From an uncultured Rhodocyclaceae bacterium (GTDB taxonomy: Bacteria > Pseudomonadota > Gammaproteobacteria > Burkholderiales > Rhodocyclaceae), in NCBI GenBank assembly GCA_900549295.1, contig URNG01000031.1, positions 1 to 28,719 of the forward strand: 28,719 nt of DNA. Direction: 5' to 3'. Below, in pieces: positions 6,884 to 14,786 of the stretch. A program made the translations under genes and the position numbers. The notes beneath the pieces were generated by a model. The model searched no databases and had not been told where the DNA came from. It was given only the letters and a program-made list of their open reading frames with translations. Every line of letters starts with the position of its first letter. Position 1 is the first letter of the stretch.

Positions 6884-8884
6884 TCAGGCATTGGCCTCGA
6901 ATTCCACCAGCGCAGCCCCGTCGGCCACCTGCTCGCCAGCGGCGTAGCAGAAGGCTTTGAGGATGCCAGCAGCAGGGGCGGTGATGGTGTGCTCCATTTT
7001 CATCGCTTCCAGGATCAGCAGGGGCGTGCCTTTGTCCACTTTCTGGCCGGGCTGGGCAAGCAGGCTGACGACCTTGCCGGGCATCGGCGCGGTCAGGCCG
7101 CCGCCGTGGCTGTCGCCGGCATCGACGCGGTGCAGCGGATCGTCGCGCAGGAGGCTGTAGGTGCCGCCGTGCAGAAAGATGGTGCGTTTGTCATCGACGG
7201 CGACCACCGAGGCGACCAGGCGGCGGTCGTCGAGTTCGACGGCGAAGCGGTCGTTGTCGAGTTTCTTGCCGGAAGCCAGGGCCGTTTCGCCGGCCAGGGT
7301 GATTTCCCAGTGCTGTTCGAGATAGCGGACGCGGGCCTCGACCAGCGTATCACCGTCCTTGAAGCTGATCGTGCGCGCCGCCGACAGGTTCATCCGCCAG
7401 CCGTCGCGGGCATGCCACGGCGACCAGGGATCGCCACTGCCGTGCGCGGCCTGTTTCGCCGCGTGCTGTTCCCAGAGCAGTTCGCCCACCGTGGCGACGA
7501 GCAGGGCATCGCGCGGCACCGGCTGCGCTGCCGGGAACAGGAAATCCTTCTGCTGCTCGATCAGGCCGGTATCGAGATCGGCCCTGGCGAAAGCCGGGCA
7601 GGCGACCAGGCGGGAGAGAAAATCGATGTTGGTAGTCAGCCCGGCCACCCGGTAATCGGCCAGCGCCTTGCGCATGCGCGCCAGCGCGCCATCGCGGCTT
7701 TCGTCCCAGACGATCAGCTTGGCGATCATCGGATCGTAGAAAGGCGTGATTTCATCGCCTTCCTCGACCCCGGTATCGACGCGCACATTGATCGACTCGG
7801 CAGGCGGCGCGAGACGGATCAGCTTGCCGGTAGCGGGCAGGAAACCCTTGCTGGCGTCCTCGGCATAAATGCGGGCTTCGAGGGCATGGCCGCGCAATTC
7901 GAGCTGCTCCTGACGCAGCGGCAACGGCTGGCCGGCAGCGACGCGCAATTGCCACTCGACCAGATCCTGGCCGGTAATCATCTCGGTGACAGGATGCTCG
8001 ACCTGCAAGCGGGTGTTCATCTCCATGAAGTAGAAACTGCCGTCTTGGTTGGCGATGAATTCCACCGTGCCCGCACCGACGTAGCCCACGGCCTTTGCCG
8101 CCGCCACTGCCGCCTCGCCCATTTCACGCCGGCGCGCTTCGGTCATGCCGGGCGCGGGTGCTTCTTCCAGCACTTTCTGGTGGCGGCGCTGCACCGAGCA
8201 ATCGCGCTCGAACAGGTAGACGCAGTTGCCCTGCGTGTCGGCGAACACCTGGATTTCGATGTGGCGCGGCTTGGTGATGTATTTTTCGATCAACACGTGA
8301 TCGTCGCCGAAGCTGGAAAGCGCCTCGCGCTTGCAGGAAGCGAGCGCATCGGAGAAATCCTCGGATTTCTCGACCAGACGCATGCCCTTGCCGCCGCCGC
8401 CCGCCGCTGCCTTGATCAGCACCGGGTAGCCGATTTTTTCGGCCTCGGCGTGCAGCAGGGTCGGGCGCTGGTCGTCGCCGTGGTAGCCGGGGGTGAGCGG
8501 CACATTCGCCGCGCCCATCAGCTTCTTGGCCTCCGATTTCGATCCCATGGCGCGGATCGCCGCTGCTGGCGGGCCGATGAAAACCAGCCCGGCGGCATGC
8601 AGGGCGTCGGCAAAATCGGCGTTCTCGGACAGAAAGCCATAGCCCGGATGCACCGCCTGCGCCCCGGTACGCTGGCAGGCTTCAATGATCCTGTCCGCCA
8701 CCAGATAGGATTCCCGCGCCGCCGCCGGCCCGAGCAGCACCGCTTCGTCGGCCAGCCGCACGTGACGCGCATTGGCGTCGGCCTCGGAATAGACGGCAAC
8801 GGTGCGGATGCCCATGCGGCGGGCCGTCTTGATGACGCGGCAGGCGATTTCGCCACGATTGGCAATGAGGATTTTGTTAAACAT
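6884..8884 (-). CDS. liuD: 3-Methylcrotonyl-CoA carboxylase, biotin-carrying alpha subunit
   Basis: This 666-residue subunit carries biotin carboxylase and biotin carrier domains and, with LiuB, makes 3-methylglutaconyl-CoA from 3-methylcrotonyl-CoA, bicarbonate and ATP. The biotin carboxylase part runs from FNKILIANRGEIACRV to about residue 445, with the ATP-grasp glycine loop AAAGGGGKGM, the ERDCSVQRRHQK segment and EMNTRLQVEH. A middle linker domain follows. The biotinyl domain ends the protein with EAMKMEH; Lys629 is the biotin site. ATG 8884 is chosen over ATG 8890 because GGAG is 7 nt upstream of the former and only 1 nt from the latter; the gene overlaps or abuts the liuC stop (8887), so the two are coupled. 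Confidence 0.95.
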   Translation of the reverse strand: MFNKILIANRGEIACRVIKTARRMGIRTVAVYSEADANARHVRLADEAVLLGPAAARESYLVADRIIEACQRTGAQAVHPGYGFLSENADFADALHAAGLVFIGPPAAAIRAMGSKSEAKKLMGAANVPLTPGYHGDDQRPTLLHAEAEKIGYPVLIKAAAGGGGKGMRLVEKSEDFSDALASCKREALSSFGDDHVLIEKYITKPRHIEIQVFADTQGNCVYLFERDCSVQRRHQKVLEEAPAPGMTEARRREMGEAAVAAAKAVGYVGAGTVEFIANQDGSFYFMEMNTRLQVEHPVTEMITGQDLVEWQLRVAAGQPLPLRQEQLELRGHALEARIYAEDASKGFLPATGKLIRLAPPAESINVRVDTGVEEGDEITPFYDPMIAKLIVWDESRDGALARMRKALADYRVAGLTTNIDFLSRLVACPAFARADLDTGLIEQQKDFLFPAAQPVPRDALLVATVGELLWEQHAAKQAAHGSGDPWSPWHARDGWRMNLSAARTISFKDGDTLVEARVRYLEQHWEITLAGETALASGKKLDNDRFAVELDDRRLVASVVAVDDKRTIFLHGGTYSLLRDDPLHRVDAGDSHGGGLTAPMPGKVVSLLAQPGQKVDKGTPLLILEAMKMEHTITAPAAGILKAFCYAAGEQVADGAALVEFEANA

Positions 8885-8886
8885 GG

Positions 8887-9675
8887 TCATTCTCCATTCC
8901 AGGCGGGCGAACGCTTTTCGAGAAAGGCGGCGATACCCTCGCGGGCTTCCGGCGTCGCTCGCAGGTGGGCGATACGGTGGGCGGTTTCTTCGACCAGCGT
9001 GTCGTTGAGCGGCTGGTGATCGACGGCGCGGATCAGGTCCTTGGCCGCTGCTTGGGCGAGCGGGCCACCTTGCAGCAGGCTCATGGTGATTTCCTGCACC
9101 TTGGCGTCGAGCGTGTCCGGCTCGACCGCCTCATGGACGAGGCCGATTTCGCGGGCGCGGGTGGCGTCGATGCGTTCGGCGGATTGGAAGTAACGCGTCG
9201 CCTGACGCGCGCCGATGGCGCGCAGCACGTAGGGGGAAATCGCCGAGGGGATGATGCCGAATCTGACTTCGGAAGTGGCGAACACCGCTTTGTTCGAGGC
9301 AACGGCAATGTCGCACGCCGCCGCCAGCCCCATGCCGCCGCCGAGTGCCGCGCCGTGGACGCGGGCGATAGTCGGTTTCTTCATTTCGGCCAGTGTGCGC
9401 AGCATGCGTGCAAGGGCGCGGGCGTCGTTCAGGTTCTCATCGACGCCGTTGCCGGCGGCCCGCTTCATCCAATTCAGATCGGCCCCGGCGGAAAAACTCT
9501 TGCCGTGACCGGCGAGGATGACGACACGGATTTGCTGATCGGCATCGAGCGCGGCGCAGGCGGCGGTGAGTTCGGCAATCAGGGTTTCATCGAAGGCATT
9601 GTGGAGGTCGGGGCGGTTCATCCAGAGCGTGGCGACCGAGCCTGTTCGCTCTATTTCTATGGTGTTGTAATTCAC
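8887..9675 (-). CDS. liuC: Methylglutaconyl-CoA hydratase (enoyl-CoA hydratase family)
   Basis: A 262-residue crotonase-fold enzyme expected to hydrate 3-methylglutaconyl-CoA to HMG-CoA. Crotonase motifs are present: the oxyanion-hole segment SFSAGADLNWM (residues 60-70; the DLNWM form is typical of methylglutaconyl-CoA hydratases in liu clusters), HGAALGGGMGLAAACD (108-122) and SEVRFGIIPSAISPYV, with Glu136 as the likely catalytic glutamate. The second classical glutamate position (GGGxE) is Gly116, which I believe is usual in the LiuC branch. The start is GTG at 9675, supported by AGGAG 8 nt upstream. It lies about 800 nt after the end of liuB, a gap filled by repeats, and is coupled to liuD. 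Confidence 0.92.
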   Translation of the reverse strand: MNYNTIEIERTGSVATLWMNRPDLHNAFDETLIAELTAACAALDADQQIRVVILAGHGKSFSAGADLNWMKRAAGNGVDENLNDARALARMLRTLAEMKKPTIARVHGAALGGGMGLAAACDIAVASNKAVFATSEVRFGIIPSAISPYVLRAIGARQATRYFQSAERIDATRAREIGLVHEAVEPDTLDAKVQEITMSLLQGGPLAQAAAKDLIRAVDHQPLNDTLVEETAHRIAHLRATPEAREGIAAFLEKRSPAWNGE

Positions 9676-9712
9676 GTTTTTGTCTCCTGGTTTGTGTGTT
9701 CGTATTTTCTAC

Positions 9713-9947
9713 CGCTGTTTTCCGCGCTGCGGCGCGTCTTACTTTTTCTTGCTTCGCCAAGAAAAAGTAAGCAAAAAGAAGGCGACCCCGGGTCGGTGGC
9801 CCCTGCGGGGCTTCCCTGCGCTACTCGGGTTTCGCGGGGGCGGCGCAAACTCGGGGCTGCGCCCCTCAGACATGCTTGCCCTTTATCCGCGAAACCCTGC
9901 GTTGCTCGGCACCTTCCAAGGGGGATGGGAAAACCGGGCGGATTTTG
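9713..9947 (+). repeat. Dispersed intergenic repeat, copy A
   Basis: This copy begins with TTTTCCGCGCTGCGGCGCG, followed by a perfect 14-bp hairpin (arms 9738-9751 and 9758-9771, CTTACTTTTTCTTG and its complement), then a block resembling GGCGACCCCGGGTCG, TTCCCTGCGCTACTCG, CTCAGACA, TTGCTCGGC and GGAAAACCGGGCGGA. The same succession of blocks appears in reverse at 10112-10352. I recall very similar multi-copy intergenic elements from beta- and gammaproteobacterial genomes, often misannotated as small proteins; no search was run. Confidence 0.75.
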
Positions 9948-10111
9948 ATGGTGAGCGGTGTGCAGGCTTGTTTTTGGTATGACGTGGAGCAATGTAAAGC
10001 GCGGATTTGATAGCGCAGTTTGGGAAATTCGAGTTATTGCGAGTTTTCCCTCTGGCACAAAACACAGGTTTTTCCCCAACTCAACCCATGCGCCCGATTT
10101 GGCAAATGCTC

Positions 10112-10352
10112 CCAAATTCCGGGCGGTTTTCCAGGCCCCCATGTGCAGCGCCGAGCAACACAGCCGGGCCGGTGGCCTTCGGCTGGCCCTGTCTGAGCCG
10201 CGCAGCGGCGAGTTTGGCCAGCCGCCCGGCACAGCGAGTAGCGCAGGGGAGTCGGCGCAGCCGACCGCGCAACCTGGGGTGCCCTTTTCTTTGGCTACTT
10301 TCTTTTGGGTAGGCAAAAGAAAGTACGCCCGCGCCGCAGCGCGGAAAACGGC
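10112..10352 (-). repeat. Dispersed intergenic repeat, copy B (inverted relative to A)
   Basis: Read on the minus strand it shares with copy A the opening TTTTCCGCGCTGCGGCGCG, a hairpin (arms 10296-10307 and 10314-10325, TACTTTCTTTTG and its complement, perfect 12 bp), CCCCTGCGCTACTCG, CTCAGACA, TTGCTCGGC and GGAAAACCG. Divergence between the copies is considerable outside these blocks, so they look like two old family members, not a recent duplication. Confidence 0.72.
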
Positions 10353-10471
10353 GCCGGCAAAAGGAAATGCCCCATCAGCCCGGCAAGGTCCCCCCTCTTT
10401 TTCCCCAAAGAACGTTTCCGCAAAATCCCGCCGCCCAGAGGGCGAAACTGTCCGCCGCAGCATGGCCGCCC

Positions 10472-12120
10472 TCACATCCGAAACACCCCGAACTTCGTCT
10501 CCTCCGCCGGCGCATTCATCGCCGCCGAAAGCCCCAGCCCCAGCACGCGGCGCGTATCCGCCGGGTCGATGATGCCGTCGTCCCACAGTCGGGCCGAGGC
10601 GTAATACGGGTGCCCCTGCGTTTCGTACTGCTCGCGGATAGGCGCCTTGAAGGCGGCTTCTTCCTCCGCCGACCACGCGCCGCCCTTGGCTTCGATGCCG
10701 TCGCGCTTCACCGTGGCGAGCACGCCGGCGGCCTGCTCGCCGCCCATCACCGAAATGCGGGCGTTCGGCCACATCCACAGAAAGCGCGGGCTGTAGGCGC
10801 GACCGCACATGCCGTAGTTGCCGGCGCCGAAGCTGCCGCCGATGACGACAGTGAATTTCGGCACTTTGGCGGTGGCCACCGCCGTGACCATCTTCGCGCC
10901 GTCGCGGGCGATGCCGCCGTTTTCGTACTTGCGCCCGACCATGAAGCCGGTGATGTTCTGCAAAAACACCAGCGGAATGCCGCGCTGGGCGCACAGTTCG
11001 ATGAAATGCGCGCCTTTCTGCGCCGATTCGGAAAAGAGGATGCCGTTGTTGGCGACGATGCCGACCGGATAACCGTACAAACGGGCGAAGCCGCACACCA
11101 GCGTGCTGCCGTAGCGCGCCTTGAATTCGTCGAAATCCGAGCCATCGACCAGGCGGGCGATGATTTCGCGCACGTCGAACGGTTTTTTCGCATCGGCGGG
11201 GATCACGCCGTAAAGTTCTTCGGCGGCGTAGCGCGGATCAGCCGGAGCCGCCAGCGAAACCGGCGGTTGTTTCTGCCAGTTGAGGTTCTTGACGATGCGC
11301 CGGGCAATGGCGAGCGCGTGCGCGTCGTTTTCCGCCAGATGATCCGCCACGCCGGAAATGCGCGTGTGCACGTCGGCCCCGCCCAGGTCTTCCGCCGTCA
11401 CCACTTCGCCGGTCGCCGCCTTCACCAGCGGCGGGGGGGCGCGGGGGAGGGGGGGCCCGGCGGGCCGCCGAGGAAGATGGTGCCCTGGTTCTTGACGATG
11501 ATGGATTCGTCGCACATGGCCGGCACGTAAGCGCCGCCCGCCGTGCACGAACCCATGACGACGGCAATCTGCGGAATGCCTTGCGCCGACAGGTTGGCCT
11601 GATTGAAGAAGATGCGCCCGAAGTGCTCCTTGTCCGGGAAAACCTCGTCCTGCAAGGGCAGGAAAGCGCCACCAGAATCGACCAGATAGATGCAGGGCAG
11701 GCGGTTTTCGAGCGCGATTTCCTGCGCCCGCAGGTGTTTTTTCACGGTCAGCGGATAGTAGGTGCCACCCTTCACCGTCGCGTCGTTGGCGACGATCATG
11801 CACTCGACGCCATGCACCCGGCCAATGCCGGCGATCACCGAGGCCGCCGGCACTTCAAAAGGATCGCCACCGCCGTACATGCCGTAAGCGGCGAACTGAC
11901 CGATTTCGAGAAACGGCGTGCCGGGATCGAGCAGCGTGCCGACCCGCTCGCGCGGCAGCAGTTTGCCGCGTGCCAGGTGTTTCTGGCGGGCGCTTTCCGG
12001 GCCGCCAAGGGCGATCTTCTCGACCTTGGCCTGCAAATCGTCGACCACGGCCCGCATGGCGCTGGCGTTGGCTTGAAAATCCGCGCTACGCGGATTCAAC
12101 CGGCTTTTCAATGTACTCAT
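10472..12120 (-). pseudogene. liuB: 3-Methylcrotonyl-CoA carboxylase beta subunit, frameshifted
   Basis: The carboxyltransferase subunit partnering LiuD. The first frame (from ATG 12120) runs about 220 residues through the carboxyltransferase N-domain (LVDSGGAFLPLQ, GSCTAGGAYVPAM) to IFLGGPP, then reads nonsense and stops at 11422. The rest of the family sequence resumes in another frame at LVKAATGEVVTAEDLGG and continues without damage (ITGFMVGRKYE, GGSFGAGNYGMCGRAY) to the TGA at 10472-10474. Removing 11435-11463 restores GGPP-LVKAA exactly and gives 540 codons including the stop, a normal length. Both halves are well conserved, so the lesion is either very recent or a sequence error. AGGAG precedes the ATG at short spacing. 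Confidence 0.9.
11435..11463. other. 29-nt G/C-only-like insertion disrupting liuB
   Basis: The plus strand has 22 G, 6 C and 1 A in 29 nt, lying between codons that are adjacent in the protein family. Since 29 is not a multiple of 3, the frame shifts. There is no target-site duplication long enough to suggest a transposon. Confidence 0.8.
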
Positions 12121-12162
12121 GTCTCCTCGCTTGTTTTTTTGAATGCGTTAAAACCATTTTTT

Positions 12163-12222
12163 GCCACGGATTACGCCGATTTACGCCGATAAAAAGCAAC
12201 AACCAGCGTTCATCTGCGCCTA
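12163..12222. repeat. Probable dispersed intergenic repeat with tandem 10-mer
   Basis: TTACGCCGAT occurs twice in tandem (12171-12180, 12181-12190) after GCCACGGA, and GCGTTCATCTGCGCC follows. The pattern resembles a widespread intergenic repeat of the type CCACGGATTACACGGATTAC...TTCATCTGTG that I recall from many environmental proteobacteria. It occupies the gap between the LOG gene and liuB. Confidence 0.5.
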
Positions 12223-12230
12223 AAACCCCT

Positions 12231-12830
12231 TCATAACTGCCGTTCCTCTTTCAGCCACTTGCTGACCGGCTCGGCGCGGTAGGCCGCCATCCGGGCGAGC
12301 AAATCCTCAATATCATCGGCATGCAAAGCCATGGCGCGATTCTGCTCGCGCAAAAAACCGTCCTGCACCGCGCGCTCGAACATCGCCAGCAGCGGGTCGT
12401 AAAAGCCATTGACGTTGAGCAGCCCCATCGGTTTCGCATGAAATCCCAACTGCCCCCAGGTCAGAATCTCGCAGAACTCCTCGAAAGTGCCGAAGCCGCC
12501 CGGCAGGGCGATGAACCCGTCCGCTAATTCCGCCATGCGCGCCTTGCGGGTGTGCATCGAATCGACCACTTCCAGCCGCGTCAGCGCCCGGTGATCCACC
12601 GCCCGCCCGGCCACTTCCTTGCCCATCAAGGCTTGCGGGATGACGCCGATCACCGTGCCGCCCGCGGCCAGACAGGCATCGGCCACCGCCCCCATCAGGC
12701 CGATGTTGCCGCCGCCATAGACCAGTTCGATCCCGCGCGCGGCCAGCAGCCGCCCCAGGTTTTCGGCTTCGGCGCGGTAGCTTGGGCGGGTTCCGGCGTT
12801 CGAGCCGCAAAAGACGCACAGGCTTTTCAT
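12231..12830 (-). CDS. LOG-family (TIGR00730) nucleotide phosphoribohydrolase
   Basis: A 199-residue Rossmann-like protein. Characterised members hydrolyse nucleoside 5'-monophosphates (cytokinin riboside monophosphate, AMP) to base plus ribose 5-phosphate. Features seen: VFCGSNAG at the N-terminus, VYGGGNIGLMGAVAD (residues 37-51), the catalytic Arg region MHTRKARM (92-99) and the signature LPGGFGTFEEF (109-119). Start ATG 12830 is supported by AGGAG about 5 nt upstream and the family-typical MKSLCVFCGS; reading further upstream gives only out-of-family sequence. It overlaps the metallophosphoesterase stop by 4 nt (ATGA). Its role inside a leucine catabolic array is not apparent. Confidence 0.9.
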   Translation of the reverse strand: MKSLCVFCGSNAGTRPSYRAEAENLGRLLAARGIELVYGGGNIGLMGAVADACLAAGGTVIGVIPQALMGKEVAGRAVDHRALTRLEVVDSMHTRKARMAELADGFIALPGGFGTFEEFCEILTWGQLGFHAKPMGLLNVNGFYDPLLAMFERAVQDGFLREQNRAMALHADDIEDLLARMAAYRAEPVSKWLKEERQL

Positions 12831-13657
12831 GCAAGCTCCTTGCCGCCGAGGCGCAGCACGACGAATTCCGGCGGACAGTTGAAACGGATGGGAAGAATGC
12901 TGGTGCCGATGCCGGAACTGACCCAGGTCGGCGCGGGCGCATCGGGAATCCAGCCGTAGGCGTGCGCTCGCGGTGAGCGTCCGGGAACGAACAGCGCGCC
13001 GATGAAGGGCAGACGCACCTGGCCGCCGTGCGTATGACCGGCGAAGGCGACCAGCGTCGACGGCGGCAACTCCGGGGCATTGGCCGGGTCGTGCAGCATG
13101 GCGATGGTTTTCGCGCCTTCCGGTACGCCGGCAAAGGCAGTCTGCACCTGGGCGTGCACGGTCATGTCGTCGCCGATGCCGACCAGCCAGAGCGCGCTGC
13201 CGGGCAAGGCCACGGCTTCGTTCTCGAGCACGCGGATGTCGATGCTTTCCAGGGCGCGGCGCACGCGCGGGCCGTCGAATCCCCAATCGTGGTTGCCAAG
13301 CGTGGCATAGACGCCGAGCGGGGCGCGCAAGGCGGCCAGATCGGCGGCGATGGCTTCCGGCAGCACGGCTTCTCCGCCGATCACACCGTGAATGACAAAA
13401 TCGCCGGGGAGCAGGATCAGATCGGGCTGCGCGGCATTGATCCGGTCGACCAGGCGGCGCAAGGCGTCACGCCCGATGTGCGGCGCGCCGACGTGCAGAT
13501 CGCTGGCGACGGCAATGGTGAGCGCTCGCTCCTGGGTATCGGCGGCCAGCGTCAGGTCGCGTTGCTGCACCCAGCCCGGCTCGACGGCGATACTCCAGAA
13601 TGCCAAGACCAGCAGCATTCCGTAAACGACGAGGCGTGCCCGCATTTTCATCCGCAT
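12827..13657 (-). CDS. Membrane-anchored metallophosphoesterase (YkuE/YaeI-like)
   Basis: About 276 residues. A basic N-terminus and one hydrophobic segment (about residues 8-26) suggest a membrane anchor with the catalytic domain probably outside the cytoplasm. The calcineurin-like metal site is complete: SDLH (Asp53, His55), PGDF (Asp86), GNHD (Asn122, His123), His189 in MLHDP, and GHTHGG (His208, His210). YkuE/YaeI relatives act on UDP-glucosamine-type lipids, but the substrate here is unknown. Start choice is uncertain: ATG 13657, 13651 and 13645 follow the stop of the upstream isomerase gene closely; GTG 13684 would overlap it. The gene is coupled downstream to the LOG gene. Confidence 0.88.
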   Translation of the reverse strand: MRMKMRARLVVYGMLLVLAFWSIAVEPGWVQQRDLTLAADTQERALTIAVASDLHVGAPHIGRDALRRLVDRINAAQPDLILLPGDFVIHGVIGGEAVLPEAIAADLAALRAPLGVYATLGNHDWGFDGPRVRRALESIDIRVLENEAVALPGSALWLVGIGDDMTVHAQVQTAFAGVPEGAKTIAMLHDPANAPELPPSTLVAFAGHTHGGQVRLPFIGALFVPGRSPRAHAYGWIPDAPAPTWVSSGIGTSILPIRFNCPPEFVVLRLGGKELA

Positions 13658-13659
13658 GT

Positions 13660-14265
13660 TCAGAACCCGTCGCTTTCCAGCCAACGCTCGATCTGCGGCA
13701 GGCGGTCGGCTCCGAAGAAGGGTTCGCCGTTGATGACGACGTGCGGCGAGCCGAAAACGCCAAGGGCCAGCGCCTGATCGCAGGCGTCCTTGAGCCGGGC
13801 CTTGAGCGCCGGTTCCTGTAGCGCGCCGGCCAGCGCGGCGCGGTCGATGCCAAGGCCGGCGGCGATGTCGAGCACCGTGTCGGGCGACGAGATGTCGCGG
13901 TCGTCCACGAAGAAGGCGCGATAGACGGCGTGGGCGAATTGCCGGGCCAGCGCGTCATCCTGCTCTTGCAGCCAGTAGAAGGCGCGGGCGGCGTGCTGCG
14001 TCGGCAGCGGGAAGCGGCTCGGCGGGTTGTACGCAACGCCCATGTGCCGCGCCGAACGGTGGAAGTCGCGGAACATGTACGTCCCCCGGCTCGATGCGCC
14101 AGCGGCGGGCGGTTTTGCGCCCGTGACCTGGAAGATGATGCCGAGCAGCAGCGGGTGCCAGCGCACCTGACGGCCATGTTTCGCGGCGACGGCGTCGATT
14201 TTCTCGCTCATCAGGTAGCCGTAGGGGCTGGAAAAATCGAACCAGAAATCGATGGGTTCAGGCAT
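13660..14265 (-). CDS. 2-Hydroxychromene-2-carboxylate isomerase / DsbA-like kappa GST family
   Basis: A 201-residue thioredoxin-fold protein of the HCCA isomerase group. The redox cysteine pair of DsbA is replaced by serines in FDFSSPYGY (Ser12, Ser13), as expected for glutathione-using isomerases. The long helical insertion and the late cis-proline segment GVFGSPHVVINGEPFFGADRL are also present. Named members isomerise naphthalene-pathway intermediates with glutathione; in this aliphatic amino acid context that specific reaction is doubtful. ATG 14265 has GGGAG 7 nt upstream. It lies 12 nt after the GNAT gene and just before the metallophosphoesterase, so it is part of the same transcript. 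Confidence 0.88.
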   Translation of the reverse strand: MPEPIDFWFDFSSPYGYLMSEKIDAVAAKHGRQVRWHPLLLGIIFQVTGAKPPAAGASSRGTYMFRDFHRSARHMGVAYNPPSRFPLPTQHAARAFYWLQEQDDALARQFAHAVYRAFFVDDRDISSPDTVLDIAAGLGIDRAALAGALQEPALKARLKDACDQALALGVFGSPHVVINGEPFFGADRLPQIERWLESDGF

Positions 14266-14277
14266 GGCAGGCTCCCT

Positions 14278-14784
14278 TCAATCGCCGTCGATGTCGGCCA
14301 GCGAGCGGAACATCACGTAGGCATCAACGTAACCCAGCGTGTCGTGCCTGAATGCGCCGGGCAGCGTGCCAACGATGGCAAAACCGAGGCTGCGCCAGAG
14401 GTCGACCGCCGGCTGGTTGGTGCTGACGACGAAATTGAACTGCATGGCGCGAAAGCCGAGGGCGCGGGCCTGCCGCAGGCAGTCCCGGCCCATCGCCCGG
14501 CCAATCCCGCCGCCGGCGTGGCCGGGATCAACCATGAACGAGGCATTGGCGACGTGCGCCCCGCGATCGCGCTGGTTGGCGACGATCTTGTACATGCCGG
14601 CGATTTTCCCGTCCGCTTCGGCCACCCAGCTCCGCACGCCCGGCCCGAACCAGTAGGCGAAGGCATCGGCTTGCGGGGTGTCGGCGGCGAAGACGTAAGT
14701 CGTCCCGCTGGCGACGACCGACTGGAAAATCGGCCGCATGGCGGGGAAATCCGCTTCGACGGCGGGGCGCAGCGTCACTGGCAT
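14278..14784 (-). CDS. GNAT family N-acetyltransferase
   Basis: A 168-residue single-domain acetyltransferase. The acetyl-CoA binding segment reads VDPGHAGGGIGRAMGRDCLRQA (around residues 85-106), with preceding strand ASFMVDP and the following FNFVVSTNQPAVDLWRSLGF, the typical C-terminal GNAT motif. The substrate is unknown; the family includes amino acid and antibiotic-like acetyltransferases as well as protein acetylases. ATG 14784 lies 2 nt after the stop of the acyl-CoA dehydrogenase. No separate promoter is seen. Close in position to an acyl-CoA generating pathway, but that alone does not define its substrate. Confidence 0.9.
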   Translation of the reverse strand: MPVTLRPAVEADFPAMRPIFQSVVASGTTYVFAADTPQADAFAYWFGPGVRSWVAEADGKIAGMYKIVANQRDRGAHVANASFMVDPGHAGGGIGRAMGRDCLRQARALGFRAMQFNFVVSTNQPAVDLWRSLGFAIVGTLPGAFRHDTLGYVDAYVMFRSLADIDGD

Positions 14785-14786
14785 CG

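Larger units (their letters stand above)
9676..10471. other. Non-coding gap between liuB and liuC, filled by two inverted repeat copies
   Basis: No convincing gene lies in these 796 nt. The outer parts are repeat copies A and B (listed separately). The central 160 nt or so (9948-10111) is unlike either repeat, is richer in A/T than its surroundings, and shows no clear tRNA, promoter or terminator. Short open frames here follow the repeats and have unnatural compositions rich in Pro, Arg and Gly. Confidence 0.7.

Noticed and set aside
6881..9019. 712-codon open frame on the plus strand opposite liuD
   Set aside because: It mirrors liuD on the other strand in a GC-rich genome; composition is His/Arg/Gln-rich with no family motif, while liuD has every expected motif.
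9948..10111. Small RNA or promoter in the centre of the inverted repeats
   Set aside because: No convincing hexamers, terminator or conserved structure; nothing beyond slightly higher A/T content.
9680..10312. Short plus-strand open frames of about 100 codons in the liuB-liuC gap
   Set aside because: They coincide with the dispersed repeats and encode Pro/Arg/Gly/Ser-rich sequence; this repeat family is commonly misannotated as small proteins.
12171..12190. CRISPR-like repeat
   Set aside because: Only two directly adjacent 10-nt units without spacers, and no cas genes anywhere in the window.
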